In this document: positions 50,510 through 59,219 of the stretch, piece by piece
Numbering within the stretch: the stretch's first letter is position 1
Layout: the number at the start of each line of letters is the position of its first letter
Source of the DNA: Deinococcus roseus
Lineage (GTDB): Bacteria > Deinococcota > Deinococci > Deinococcales > Deinococcaceae
Direction of reading: 5' to 3'
NCBI RefSeq assembly: GCF_014646895.1
Contig: NZ_BMOD01000010.1
Span: forward strand, 62,001 to 126,000
DNA length: 64,000 bases
Position numbers and translations under genes: made by a program
The notes under the pieces: generated by a model
The model's input: only the letters and a program-made list of their open reading frames with translations
What the model was told of the DNA's origin: nothing
The model's database searches: none

Positions 50510-51961
50510 TCAAAGAAAGCTCCTCAGCACTCTGGAAAGCACCTCCACTCCCCTTTTCAATTCAGACAGATCCAGATGCCCATATCCCAGAATCAGGCCT
50601 TTTTGCTGCACAGGGCCGAGAGCGTAATTTTGCACATCCCGCACCAGCACCCCTCTCTGCAGGCAATGTGCCGCCACCTGTTGAGCAGGGAGGGCAGAAG
50701 GGAGTTCCAGAAAAGCATGCAGTCCTGCTTCCAGACCTTTCAGGCGAATGTCTCTGGACAGGTGGTTGAGGGGCTCCAGGGCTGCCCTGAGTTCGGCATA
50801 CATCCGGCGCATTTTGCGGATGTGGCGGTCCAGCGCTCCGGTCTGCAGAAAGTGGGTCAGCAGGTGCTGCATCAGGGTGGGGGTGTGATAGTCAGAAAGC
50901 TGCTTTAAACGGATGAGTTGCTGCATCACCACTGGAGGGGCCACCAGATACCCCATCCTGAGTTCTGGCGAGAGCACCTTGGAAAAACTGCCCACATAAA
51001 CCACCCGGCCCCGTGTGTCCAGGGAAGCCAGGGCGGGCAGAGGAGGTGCATCATAGCGGAATTCGCTGTCGTAGTCGTCTTCCAGAATCAGGCTGTCGTG
51101 CTGTTCTGCCCAGTCCAGCAAAGACAGCCTGCGGGTCAGGGGCATGCGGCCTCCCACAGGAAACTGGTGGGAAGGCGTGACATAAGCCAGCATGGGAGGC
51201 TGTGCAAAGGCCTGCAAATGCTCCACAGACAGGCCATCCTCATCCACGGCAACAGGAGCAAGGTGTGCCCCTCTGGTCTGAAACACCTGCCGTGCCAGCC
51301 GGTAACCGGGATCTTCAAAGGCCACCCCGTCCTCTGGATGCACCACCAGACGGGCCACCAGATCAATGCCCTGCAAAGCCCCTGCGGTCACCAGCACGTT
51401 CTCAGGGCCACAATGCAGCCCTCTGGAACGGTTCAGGTAAAGGGCGATTTCCTGCCTGAACGCCAGCAACCCCTGAGGGTCAGGATAATCCCCTCCCATG
51501 GGTTGCCTGGAGGCATGTTTCAGGCTTTTCTGCCAGTCTTCTGCATTCCAAAAAGCCGTGCTGGGCTGACACACCCGGAATTCCAGCACACCTGTCCTGT
51601 GGGGTGCATCCACCTGAATGTCAGGCAACATTCTCAGCCAGCGTCCTGCAGAGGGTGCTTTCAGGGGTGGAGTTGCACGCTGCACGCCTTTCCCTGTAAA
51701 AGTGCCAGCCCCATGCCGGGTGAACAGATACCCCTCTGCCTGCAAGGTTTCCAGGGCAGCCACCACCACATTGCGGTTCACCTGGTATTCCCGGGCCAGT
51801 TGCCTCTGGGAAGCCAGACGGGCACCTTCTGGAAGGACCCCTTGCAGGATGGCCTCCCTCAGGGCACGAACCAATTGCTGTTCCAGAGAAACACCCTTTT
51901 TGCGTTCAAGGCGGATGGGAGGAACCACAGCAGCTCGGGGGTTTTTCGGTGTGGGGGTCAT
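50510..51961 (-). CDS. MocR/PdxR-type GntR-aminotransferase regulator
   Basis: 483 aa from ATG 51961. An N-terminal GntR winged helix (~25-90; AREYQVNRNVVVAALETLQAEGYLFTRHGAGTF) is fused to a type I aminotransferase-like domain that binds PLP. The PLP Lys is in VGSFSKVLSPELR near residue 327, and the DDYDSEFRY segment is conserved. Such proteins regulate pyridoxal, GABA or taurine genes. It is divergent from a rhodanese gene, and the gap holds direct repeats typical of MocR operators. An in-frame GTG at 52021 would add 20 residues but would run through the operator. Confidence 0.92.
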   Translation of the reverse strand: MTPTPKNPRAAVVPPIRLERKKGVSLEQQLVRALREAILQGVLPEGARLASQRQLAREYQVNRNVVVAALETLQAEGYLFTRHGAGTFTGKGVQRATPPLKAPSAGRWLRMLPDIQVDAPHRTGVLEFRVCQPSTAFWNAEDWQKSLKHASRQPMGGDYPDPQGLLAFRQEIALYLNRSRGLHCGPENVLVTAGALQGIDLVARLVVHPEDGVAFEDPGYRLARQVFQTRGAHLAPVAVDEDGLSVEHLQAFAQPPMLAYVTPSHQFPVGGRMPLTRRLSLLDWAEQHDSLILEDDYDSEFRYDAPPLPALASLDTRGRVVYVGSFSKVLSPELRMGYLVAPPVVMQQLIRLKQLSDYHTPTLMQHLLTHFLQTGALDRHIRKMRRMYAELRAALEPLNHLSRDIRLKGLEAGLHAFLELPSALPAQQVAAHCLQRGVLVRDVQNYALGPVQQKGLILGYGHLDLSELKRGVEVLSRVLRSFL

Positions 51962-51964
51962 GGC

Positions 51965-52019
51965 AAAAGTGGTCCTGTCTTTTGAGACAAAAGTGCTCCT
52001 GTCTGGGGAGGCACTTTTC
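51965..52019. promoter_or_regulatory. MocR-type operator: two direct repeats plus inverted half-site
   Basis: AAAAGTGGTCCTGTC (51965-51979) and AAAAGTGCTCCTGTC (51989-52003), 14 of 15 identical and 24 bp apart. An inverted half-site GCACTTTTC is at 52011-52019. MocR proteins typically bind two direct repeats about two helical turns apart between divergent genes. Confidence 0.75.
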
Positions 52020-52048
52020 ACCTAGCATAGCAGGCAGGAGGAATCCCC

Positions 52049-52498
52049 ATGACTGAAACCCTCAACATCAAAAGCCGCATTTCCCAGGTGCTCTCTGTTC
52101 CTGCCGCTGCCCCCGAAATCGCCTGGCAGCACTTCGCAGCAAAACTGACCGTGGAAACCGATCCGGCAGATGTGCATTACGACCTGCAGCATGGGCTGGA
52201 CAGCTTCATTTTGATTGATGCCCGCTCCAGCAAGCACTTTGAAGAATGCCACATTCCGGGGGCCATCAGCTTCCCACACAGCAAAATCAATGCAGAAAGC
52301 ACTGCACATTTCCCAAAAGACAAACCGATCGTGACCTACTGCTGGAGCGTGGCCTGCAACGGTTCCACCAGAGCCGCCCTGAAACTGGCCGCCCTGGGTT
52401 TCCAGGTCAAAGAAATGATTGGCGGCATCGAATACTGGCGCAGGGAAGGGTTTGCGGTGGAAGGCACGCTGGGGGATGAAGCGCCTCTGGTGGGGTAA
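52049..52498 (+). CDS. Rhodanese-domain protein, MocR neighbour
   Basis: 149 aa single rhodanese domain (~35-140): LIDARSSKHFEECHIPGAISFPHSKI, then the active-site loop CWSVACNGSTRAALKLAALGF with Cys98 and Cys103. The CWxxxCNG loop is a recognisable variant with a second Cys. It may transfer sulfane sulfur or act as a phosphatase-like fold. GCAGGAGGAATCC precedes ATG 52049. TAGCAT at 52024-52029 is the likely -10. Control by the divergent MocR gene is expected. Confidence 0.88.
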   Translation: MTETLNIKSRISQVLSVPAAAPEIAWQHFAAKLTVETDPADVHYDLQHGLDSFILIDARSSKHFEECHIPGAISFPHSKINAESTAHFPKDKPIVTYCWSVACNGSTRAALKLAALGFQVKEMIGGIEYWRREGFAVEGTLGDEAPLVG

Positions 52499-52513
52499 AA
52501 ATCAACATAAAAA

Positions 52514-52533
52514 GGGCGCAGCGTGCTGCGCCC
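52514..52533. repeat. Short palindromic element acting as acs terminator
   Basis: GGGCGCAGC-GT-GCTGCGCCC. On the minus strand the stem is followed by TTTTTATGTTG, so it should terminate acs. It belongs to the GTAGGGGCG element family. Confidence 0.75.
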
Positions 52534-52552
52534 CTACATTCATGATCTAAGG

Positions 52553-54490
52553 TTATTGCTGGGGAGCTTTCTGCAGCTTCTCAATCACCGAGACATCTTC
52601 CAGCGTACTGGTGTCCCCTTTGATTTCCTGTCCGGCGGCAATCTGGCGCAGCAGGCGGCGCATGATTTTGCCAGAGCGGGTTTTGGGCAGGGCTTCGGCA
52701 AAACGGATGTCATCGGGGCGGGCAATGGCTCCAATTTCTTTGGCAACGTGGGCTTTGAGTTCCTGCTCGGTGGCCTCAAAACCGGTTTGCAGGGTCACGA
52801 AGGCCACGATGCCTTCTCCCTTGATGGGATCAGGGCGACCCACCACAGCAGCTTCAGCCACTGCAGGGTGAGAGACCAGTGCAGATTCCACTTCCATGGT
52901 GCCCAGACGGTGCCCGGAGACGTTCAGCACGTCATCAATGCGTCCCACAATGGTGAAGTAGCCGTCCTTGTCGCGGCGGGCACCGTCACCAGCAAAGTAC
53001 ACGTGGGGAATCTCGCCCCAGTACTGGGTTTTGTAACGGTTGTCGTCGCCGTAGACGGTTCTGAGCATGCTGGGCCAGGGTTTGCGCACCACCAGGAAAC
53101 CGCCCTCGTCTGCGCCCAGTTCATGGCCGTCTGCATCCACAATGGCAGCGTCCACACCGTACATGGGCACTCCTGCACTGCCAGGTTTCATCGCGTGGGC
53201 TCCGGGCAGCGTGGTGATCATGATGCTGCCGGTTTCGGTTTGCCACCAGGTGTCCACCACGGGGCATTTCTCTTTGCCAATCACGGTGTAATACCAGACC
53301 CAGGCTTCAGGGTTGATGGGTTCACCCACACTTCCCAGCAGTCTCAGACTGGAGAGGTCGTAACTGTTGGGGAACTCGCTGCCTGCCCGCATGAAGCTGC
53401 GAATGGCGGTGGGCGCGGTGTACAGGATGGTGACCTTGTGGTCCTGGATGATCTTCCAGAAGCGGCCCCAGTCAGGCTGGTTGGGCGCACCCTCGTACAT
53501 CAGGACCGTTGCACCGTTCAGCAGGGGTCCGTACACGATGTAAGAGTGTCCGGTGATCCAGCCCACATCTGCAGTGCACCAGTAGATGTCGTCTTCTTTG
53601 AGGTCAAAAACGGTCTGGGTGGTCTGGTAGGTGTTGACCATGTAGCCACCCAGACCGTGCAGCACGCCTTTGGGCTTCCCGGTGGAGCCGGAGGTGTAAA
53701 GAATGAAGTGGGGGTGCTGGGCATCCAGGGCCACCGCTTCGTGTTCTGCGCTGACGTTCTGGACGGCATCAAAGTACCAGACGTCCCGGCCTTCTTTGAA
53801 GTCCACGTCCTGACCGGTGCGTTTGATCACCAGGATGTGCTCCAGACCGGGGGTGTTCTCTGCAGCACTGTCTGCGTTGCGTTTTAAAGGAACGGTGCTG
53901 CCCCTGCGGTATCCACCATCTGCAGTGATCAGCACTTTGGACCCTGCATCGTTGATGCGGTCTGAGAGGGCTCCGCTGGAGAAACCTCCGAACACCACGC
54001 TGTGCACGGCTCCAATGCGGGCACAGGCCAGCATGGCAAAAGCAGCTTCGGGGATCATGGGGAGGTACAGGGTGACCCGGTCTCCGGTTTGCACCCCCAG
54101 GTTGACCAGCACGTTAGCGAATTTTTTGACTTCAGCGGTCAATTCAGCGTAGGTGTAGGTGCGAACCTCGCCGTCTTCGCCTTCCCAGATGATGGCGGTT
54201 TTGTTGGGACGGTCCTGCAGGTGGCGGTCCAGAGCGTTGTAAGAGAGGTTGGTTTTGCCGTCCACAAACCACTGGGCGAAAGGCTCATTCCAGTCCAGCA
54301 CCTTGCTGAAAGGCTGGAACCAGTGGAGTTCCGAGGCCACTGCTCCCCAGAAGGCTTCGGGATTTTCGATGCTCTGCTGGTACTTCTGCTGGTAGGTTTC
54401 AAGCGAGGTGCCAGTGGTGGTCTGGTACTGGTCGCTGGGATGGAAAATCCGATTTTCGTGCAGCACATTCTCAATTGCCTTGTCGCTCAT
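52553..54490 (-). CDS. acs: Acetyl-CoA synthetase
   Basis: 645 aa from ATG 54490, which follows GAGGAAGAC; an in-frame start at 54508 is less likely. ANL-superfamily motifs: YTSGSTGKPKGVLHG (P-loop), WWQTETGS, and the C-terminal PKTRSGKIMRR whose Lys is the usual acetylation target. It activates acetate to acetyl-CoA via acetyl-AMP. TATAGT upstream (complement of 54524-54530) is the probable -10. Confidence 0.96.
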   Translation of the reverse strand: MSDKAIENVLHENRIFHPSDQYQTTTGTSLETYQQKYQQSIENPEAFWGAVASELHWFQPFSKVLDWNEPFAQWFVDGKTNLSYNALDRHLQDRPNKTAIIWEGEDGEVRTYTYAELTAEVKKFANVLVNLGVQTGDRVTLYLPMIPEAAFAMLACARIGAVHSVVFGGFSSGALSDRINDAGSKVLITADGGYRRGSTVPLKRNADSAAENTPGLEHILVIKRTGQDVDFKEGRDVWYFDAVQNVSAEHEAVALDAQHPHFILYTSGSTGKPKGVLHGLGGYMVNTYQTTQTVFDLKEDDIYWCTADVGWITGHSYIVYGPLLNGATVLMYEGAPNQPDWGRFWKIIQDHKVTILYTAPTAIRSFMRAGSEFPNSYDLSSLRLLGSVGEPINPEAWVWYYTVIGKEKCPVVDTWWQTETGSIMITTLPGAHAMKPGSAGVPMYGVDAAIVDADGHELGADEGGFLVVRKPWPSMLRTVYGDDNRYKTQYWGEIPHVYFAGDGARRDKDGYFTIVGRIDDVLNVSGHRLGTMEVESALVSHPAVAEAAVVGRPDPIKGEGIVAFVTLQTGFEATEQELKAHVAKEIGAIARPDDIRFAEALPKTRSGKIMRRLLRQIAAGQEIKGDTSTLEDVSVIEKLQKAPQQ

Positions 54491-54560
54491 GTCTTCCTCC
54501 GTGCTCAATGTGGTGTTTCTCCCACTATAACGAGGTTTCTGAAATTCAGGGTTGGTTGTT

Positions 54561-54589
54561 TTGATGGAATTGCAGTGTTTCGGAATACT
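54561..54589 (+). promoter_or_regulatory. Orphan promoter-like sequence in the acs/54.9 kb gap
   Basis: TTGATG, 17-bp spacer, AATACT, pointing into the 350-bp gap (54509-54860) with no gene ahead on that strand. The gap contains AT-rich sequence and one short open frame (54637-54822) that I do not accept as coding. Could drive a small RNA or be chance. Confidence 0.3.
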
Positions 54590-54860
54590 ACTGTCTAAGT
54601 AACAAAGACACGAAAACGCCTGTTTTGGCCTGAGATTTGATCAGTGGTTCAAAAAATTTCTCTCACTCTGTGTTTCAAAATTCTGTTTCACAGACCGGAT
54701 TTCCATCAAAAACACCTGTTAAAATTTTGAACAGCAGAAAAAATTTTCGTTTTCGTTCTCAAGTGGTATGGTGTCTAGGCTTCTGGACCAAAAAAAGACC
54801 TCCAGGCCAGTTTCAGTTCTGAAACCCACCCGGAGTTGTCTTGCGGTCTTCAAGGTCCGT

Positions 54861-56018
54861 TTACTGCAGTTCTGTCACGTACACCTGATGGTTCTTTAAG
54901 CTGCCTTCAATCCAGGCCAGAAACAATTTGCCGTCTGGGGCAGCCTTTAAAACCGGGCTGTGGGCATCGTGGCTGGCGTCCATGTTGATGAAGCTGCGCA
55001 GCAGATTCCATTTTTTGCCGTCCCACACTTTCACATAAAGGGTGCGGTGGTCTTCGGCTTCTTCTGCCCAGGCGGCCCAGACGCGGCCCCTCTGGTCCAC
55101 AGCCACCGAGGGTTTCTGAGCCCAGCGTTCAGGGTGCACGTTTAAGGAACCGCCCAGAGCAAGCCATTTCTCACCATCCCAGCGTTTCACAAAGATGTTG
55201 GGCAGTCCGTCTTTGATTTCTTCAGGCCAGGCCACCACCGGACGTCCCGCTCCATCCAGCGTCATGCTGGGCGGGGTGATGTACACGTTCTGGCGCACAT
55301 TTAAAGGTGTGTTTCCCAGAATCTCCCAGTCTTTTCCGGGCTGTTTGACTTTGACCCACAGGTTGCTGTCTGCACCGTTCCCCTCGGTCCAGACCACCGT
55401 GCGTTTGCCATTCGCAGAAATCAGCAGCACAGACTCCGAAGCCATCTTTTTAGGGCTCAGGCCCAGCGAATCGGTGCGCTCCCAGATGTCGCCGTTCCAG
55501 TGCTTGATTTCCAGTTTGATGCCCGTCTTGATGATCTCGCTCCAGGTGATGGTTGGGCTGCCATCGGGCTCCACGGCCAGCGAACGGGAACGGGCCGCAT
55601 TGGTCAGGTCAATCCCCTGACGCTGGTCCAGGTTGTATTCCCAGGTGTCCCCATTCCAGTGTTTCACCTCGAAGATGTCGCCATCTCCACGCTGTTCGGT
55701 CCAGCCAATCCACACGTCACCCGTGGGACCCGTTCGGAGCATGGGGGTCTGGCCGGACTTTTCGGGTTCGGTGTTGATGCGCTCCCCAACCTGATTCCAG
55801 GTTGTCCCATCAAAACGCTTCACCCAAACGTCATCAATCTTGGTGGTGCGGTTGCGTTCGATCCAGGCCACCCAGGGCTGACCCTGCACATCAATCATCA
55901 GGTCCAGTTGAATGGCATCGTTTAAAGGATCCATGTTGAGGCCCTGCAAGGGTGAGGCCAGCGCAGGAGAAAGCATCAGGGACAGGGCAATCAGGGCTGA
56001 AATGGCTTTTTTGGGCAT
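54861..56018 (-). CDS. Secreted repeat protein, probable beta-propeller
   Basis: 385 aa with a signal peptide (MPKKAISALIALSLMLSPALAS). The rest is built of about six to seven ~55-residue repeats of the form VAWxE...IxVKRWDGxxW, each with a WDG/WNG turn (for example VKRFDGTTW, VKHWNGDTW, IKHWNGDIW, VKRWDGEKW, VKVWDGKKW). The spacing suggests a six- or seven-bladed propeller. No catalytic motif seen. Function unknown, probably binding or surface-associated. Confidence 0.8.
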   Translation of the reverse strand: MPKKAISALIALSLMLSPALASPLQGLNMDPLNDAIQLDLMIDVQGQPWVAWIERNRTTKIDDVWVKRFDGTTWNQVGERINTEPEKSGQTPMLRTGPTGDVWIGWTEQRGDGDIFEVKHWNGDTWEYNLDQRQGIDLTNAARSRSLAVEPDGSPTITWSEIIKTGIKLEIKHWNGDIWERTDSLGLSPKKMASESVLLISANGKRTVVWTEGNGADSNLWVKVKQPGKDWEILGNTPLNVRQNVYITPPSMTLDGAGRPVVAWPEEIKDGLPNIFVKRWDGEKWLALGGSLNVHPERWAQKPSVAVDQRGRVWAAWAEEAEDHRTLYVKVWDGKKWNLLRSFINMDASHDAHSPVLKAAPDGKLFLAWIEGSLKNHQVYVTELQ

Positions 56019-56279
56019 GTGGACTCCTTTTCAGAACAACCTTCAAAATGCTTTTGAACCATTATTTCCTGCTTTGTATACAATCGCAACACTGAGCCTC
56101 TGGTCCCAATTCATGAACCCTTTCTGCCTTATTTTGAGCTGTGGAAACACGGGGCAAGCCTGCATTTCTCAGAAGGCAGAAAGCTGGAAGTGCACGTCCC
56201 AGAGCTGCTTGAGGAATAAACCTTTCACCCTTTCTTCTCTGTTGTTACCCCGAAAGTTCCCCTGTGTTTGTGTCTGTGT

Positions 56280-56306
56280 AGTCAAGATGGGCAATCAATC
56301 TTGACT
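56280..56306. promoter_or_regulatory. Inverted repeat upstream of ferredoxin-NADP reductase
   Basis: AGTCAAGAT-9 nt-ATCTTGACT, a perfect 9-bp repeat whose right arm contains TTGACT, a candidate -35. It lies 45 bp before the start of the gene. The remaining part of the 56019-56350 gap is promoter-type AT-rich sequence with no gene. Confidence 0.55.
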
Positions 56307-56350
56307 GATTCGGTAAACTTAAGAACAGAACTTAGTGTAAGGAGTACATT

Positions 56351-57718
56351 ATGACCAGACCTCTTCGCATCGCAGTCATCGGCGCAGGCCCCTCGGGCTT
56401 CTACGCCACCGAAGCCCTGCTGAAACAGACCCAGTACGACGTGACCGTGGACCTGATTGACCGTCTCCCCACCCCCTACGGGCTGGTGCGTTACGGTGTG
56501 GCTCCCGACCACCAGAAAATCAAGAGCGTCACCAACATCTTCCAGAAAATCGCCGCCAATCCCAAAGTGCGCTTTCTGGGCAACGTCAACTTCGGCACCG
56601 ACATCACCTACGATGATCTGAAAGCCCACTACGACGCCATTTTCTACACCGTGGGTGCTTCCTCTGACCGTTCCCTGGGGATTCCCGGAGAGAACCTGCT
56701 GGGCAGCATGAGCGCCACCGAATTCGTGGCCTGGTACAACGGTCACCCCGACTACGCAGACCGCACCATGCCCCTGGACATCGAGGGTGTTGCCGTGGTG
56801 GGCGTGGGCAACGTGGCTGTGGACGTGAGCCGCATCCTGGCCAAAACCGCTGAGGAACTGGCCCTGACCGACACGGCAGACCACGCCATCGAGCAACTGA
56901 AGCACTCCAAAGTCAAAGACATTTACGTGCTGGGCCGCCGTGGCGCTGCACAGGCCAAATTCACCACCAAAGAGCTGCGTGAATTCGGTGAACTGCTGAA
57001 CGCCGACGTGGTCGTGGACCCCGCCGAAGTGCAGGTGGACGAACTCTCTGCCAAAGAGATGGAAAACCCCGGCACTGCCAAGAACGTGGAAGTGTTGCAG
57101 CACTTCAGCGAGAAGCCTCTGGAAGGCAAACCCCGCCGCGTGCACCTGCGTTTCCTGGTTTCCCCCGTGGAAATCATCGGAACCGACCGTGTTGAAGGCC
57201 TGAAAATCGAGAAGAACAAACTGGTCGAGCAGGACGGCTGGGTTGCAGCCGTGGGCACCGGCGAATTTGAAACCCTCAATGTGGGCATGGTGCTGCGCAG
57301 CGTGGGCTACAAAGGCGTGGCCCTCCCCGGCGTGGCCTTCGATGCCCGCAAAGGCGTGATCCCCAACGAAGGTGGCCGCGTCAAGACCGAAAACGGCGTG
57401 GTTCCCGGCGAATACACCGCTGGCTGGATCAAGCGTGGCCCCTCCGGCGTGGTCGGCACCAACAAGGCCTGCGCTGTGGACTCCGTGAACCTGTTCCTGG
57501 AAGACGCCGCCACCCTGCCCAAAGCAGACGACGCCAACGCCACCCCCGAAGCTGTGGACGCCTTGCTGGCCGCCAGAGGTGCCCGTGTGGTGACCTTCCA
57601 GGATTGGCTGGAACTGGACCGACACGAAACCGAAAAAGGCAAAGCCCAGGGCCGTCCCCGCGTGAAATTTGCCACCGTGCAGGACATGCTCAGCGCTCTG
57701 GAGACTGTGAAGGGGTAA
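56351..57718 (+). CDS. FprA-type ferredoxin-NADP+ reductase (adrenodoxin reductase-like)
   Basis: 455 aa. FAD-binding VIGAGPSGFYATEALL (residues ~9-25), DRLPTPYGLVRYGVAPDHQ, the NADPH site VVGVGNVAVDVSRIL near 158, and YTAGWIKRGPSGVVGTNK near the C-terminus identify the adrenodoxin-reductase-type FNRs. They transfer electrons between NADPH and ferredoxin. AAGGAG is 6 nt before ATG 56351. Codon use is markedly optimised (C-ending), suggesting strong expression. A terminator-like repeat follows. Confidence 0.93.
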   Translation: MTRPLRIAVIGAGPSGFYATEALLKQTQYDVTVDLIDRLPTPYGLVRYGVAPDHQKIKSVTNIFQKIAANPKVRFLGNVNFGTDITYDDLKAHYDAIFYTVGASSDRSLGIPGENLLGSMSATEFVAWYNGHPDYADRTMPLDIEGVAVVGVGNVAVDVSRILAKTAEELALTDTADHAIEQLKHSKVKDIYVLGRRGAAQAKFTTKELREFGELLNADVVVDPAEVQVDELSAKEMENPGTAKNVEVLQHFSEKPLEGKPRRVHLRFLVSPVEIIGTDRVEGLKIEKNKLVEQDGWVAAVGTGEFETLNVGMVLRSVGYKGVALPGVAFDARKGVIPNEGGRVKTENGVVPGEYTAGWIKRGPSGVVGTNKACAVDSVNLFLEDAATLPKADDANATPEAVDALLAARGARVVTFQDWLELDRHETEKGKAQGRPRVKFATVQDMLSALETVKG

Positions 57719-57985
57719 ATCCTCTTGCACTCCCCCCTGCTTCTCGCTAAAGCTTGAAGCCGTCCCCCTTCGTTAAGGGGGACTTTTTGTTGTCTGGCAT
57801 GGTCTGCATTTCCTCGTCAAAGTTGCTGAGGGTCAGATCCCCCCTGCCTTGCCCAGTGCTTCGCACCTGCAAGGCTGTCCCCCTTCGTTAAGGAGGACAG
57901 CACGAGTGAAACGAGTGCAGGGGGATCTTGCCCTCCCCTCTTCAAAGGGGAACCACCAAGCGAAAGCGAGAAGCAGAGGGATCTT
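57719..57985. repeat. Complex intergenic repeat block with terminator-like hairpins
   Basis: GTCCCCCTTCGTTAAGGGGGAC (57763-57784) is a near-perfect hairpin followed by TTTTTGTTG and should terminate the FNR gene. Further on, GTCCCCCTTCGTTAAGGAGG and CGAAAGCGAGAAGCAGAGGGA repeat the same elements. This is the largest copy of the family seen at 7472, 18512 and 40417. Confidence 0.7.
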
Positions 57986-58550
57986 ACCCCCTCAACCATT
58001 CCCCCACTTCATGGATGGCCCTGCCCCAGTACAGGCTTTCCCTTTCAGGATCCACGGCCCGGAGTTCGCTGAGGGTCAAATCTTCTCCATCAGGCACATA
58101 AAACAGGTCATGCCAGCGTCCCAGATGTCCTCTGGAGTGAAAAGCAATGGTGCCTGTGCCGCCTCCTGAGAACACCACAGGTTCATGCCCGGGTTTACAG
58201 AACGCAAAACAGTGCTCCAGTCGGGCTTTGCGGTTGGTTTCATGCTGGATCAGGGACAGAAATTTCTGCACCCCGAGTTGCTTCTCAAAATAAGCGTTGT
58301 AGGGTCCGGGCAAACCTCCCAGGCAATCCAGGTACAGGCCTGTATCGGACACCAGACAGGGTTTTCCCAGGCGCTCTGCAGCATACCGGGCACTGAACAA
58401 AGCCACCTTTGCACAGGCGTCGCTCTGAATTTCTGGGATTTCAAAATCAGGCTGCATGATCTGCAGGTCCAGGCCATGCTGAGCAATCAGGATGCGCTGG
58501 GCCTCCTGCACTTTTCCCGGGTTGGTGGTGAGGTAAAAAACAGTTTCCAT
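57984..58550 (-). CDS. RdgB/HAM1-family non-canonical purine NTP pyrophosphatase
   Basis: 188 aa. N-terminal FYLTTNPGKVQEAQRIL, DACAKVALFSARYAAERLGKPCLVSDTGLYLDCLGGLPGPYNAYF and GRWHDLFYVPDGEDLTLSEL follow the HAM1 pattern. It probably removes dITP and XTP from nucleotide pools; sequence around the usual SGR/HRGxA end is degenerate, so specificity may differ. ATG 58550 shares one base with the upstream stop (TGATG). Confidence 0.82.
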   Translation of the reverse strand: METVFYLTTNPGKVQEAQRILIAQHGLDLQIMQPDFEIPEIQSDACAKVALFSARYAAERLGKPCLVSDTGLYLDCLGGLPGPYNAYFEKQLGVQKFLSLIQHETNRKARLEHCFAFCKPGHEPVVFSGGGTGTIAFHSRGHLGRWHDLFYVPDGEDLTLSELRAVDPERESLYWGRAIHEVGEWLRG

Positions 58551-58816
58551 CAGGTTGTGGGCAAGATCCGGATCTCGGTCACATTCCCCAGCAGCACATC
58601 GATTTCAATGCTGTCTCCCACTTTCAAATTTCTGGGCGTCAGGGTGTCCTGCACCCGGATTCTGCGCAATCCATCCGCAGAGCGCAGGGTGAGGGTGTAA
58701 AAGTTGAGGCCGTGGATGGGTTGCACTTCAATGGCTTCCAGGATGCCTGCGTAAGTCTGGTACATGACCCACAGCATAAACCCCCAGGGAAAATCCCTGA
58801 GGGTGAAGTTTGACAT
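58550..58816 (-). CDS. Small protein of unknown function
   Basis: 88 aa from ATG 58816. Predicted beta-rich (ILEAIEVQPIHGLNFYTLTLRSADGLRRIRVQ, LKVGDSIEIDVLLGNVTEIRIL), resembling a small OB-like barrel. No family recognised. Translationally coupled to the RdgB-like gene through TGATG. An in-frame longer start at 58936 overlaps the preceding gene and looks unlikely. Confidence 0.65.
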   Translation of the reverse strand: MSNFTLRDFPWGFMLWVMYQTYAGILEAIEVQPIHGLNFYTLTLRSADGLRRIRVQDTLTPRNLKVGDSIEIDVLLGNVTEIRILPTT

Positions 58817-58844
58817 CTGTCTGAATGAATCTGAAGGGGATGGA

Positions 58845-59156
58845 TCAGCGGTCGAACTTGTTGTAACCCGCTGCAGAGCGACGCTGTGCTCCTCTGGCGT
58901 AATCGAGTTGCTCTTCCACGCTGGTGTCATCTCCATTGATGAAGATGTGCTCTGGCACCCAGTAGCTCAGTTTGGTGCCGCCCAGTTCCACAAAGAGCTT
59001 GTGGGGTTCTTTCTTGTCCCGCCAGAAGGCAAGGCGTTCAAAGCCGTTTCTTTCGGCCCAGTCGCGGATTTTGCGGGTCACGCGCTTGCTGTTTTCTTCG
59101 TGGTCATCCCAGGTAAAAGTTTGTCCTTCAGCATCAAAGAAAAGAATCACCGCCAT
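58845..59156 (-). CDS. Small protein of unknown function
   Basis: 103 aa, alpha/beta, with FFDAEGQTFTWDDHEENSKRV at the N-terminus and KLFVELGGTKLSYWVPEHIFIN in the middle. AAGGAGG lies 6 nt before ATG 59156. First gene of a minus-strand trio with 58550-58816 and the RdgB-like gene. Divergent from exonuclease III. Confidence 0.7.
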   Translation of the reverse strand: MAVILFFDAEGQTFTWDDHEENSKRVTRKIRDWAERNGFERLAFWRDKKEPHKLFVELGGTKLSYWVPEHIFINGDDTSVEEQLDYARGAQRRSAAGYNKFDR

Positions 59157-59219
59157 AACAGCCTCCTTGCGTTACATTCTACTAAAAAAGCAAGCCCTCC
59201 AACTTGGTACATTGATACC

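Noticed and set aside
54637..54822. Possible 61-aa gene in the gap after acs
   Set aside because: TTG start without ribosome binding site or suitably spaced -10 box; codon use unlike the genes around it.
56282..57730. 482-codon open frame antisense to the FNR gene
   Set aside because: His/Gly/Phe-rich complement of a highly codon-optimised gene.
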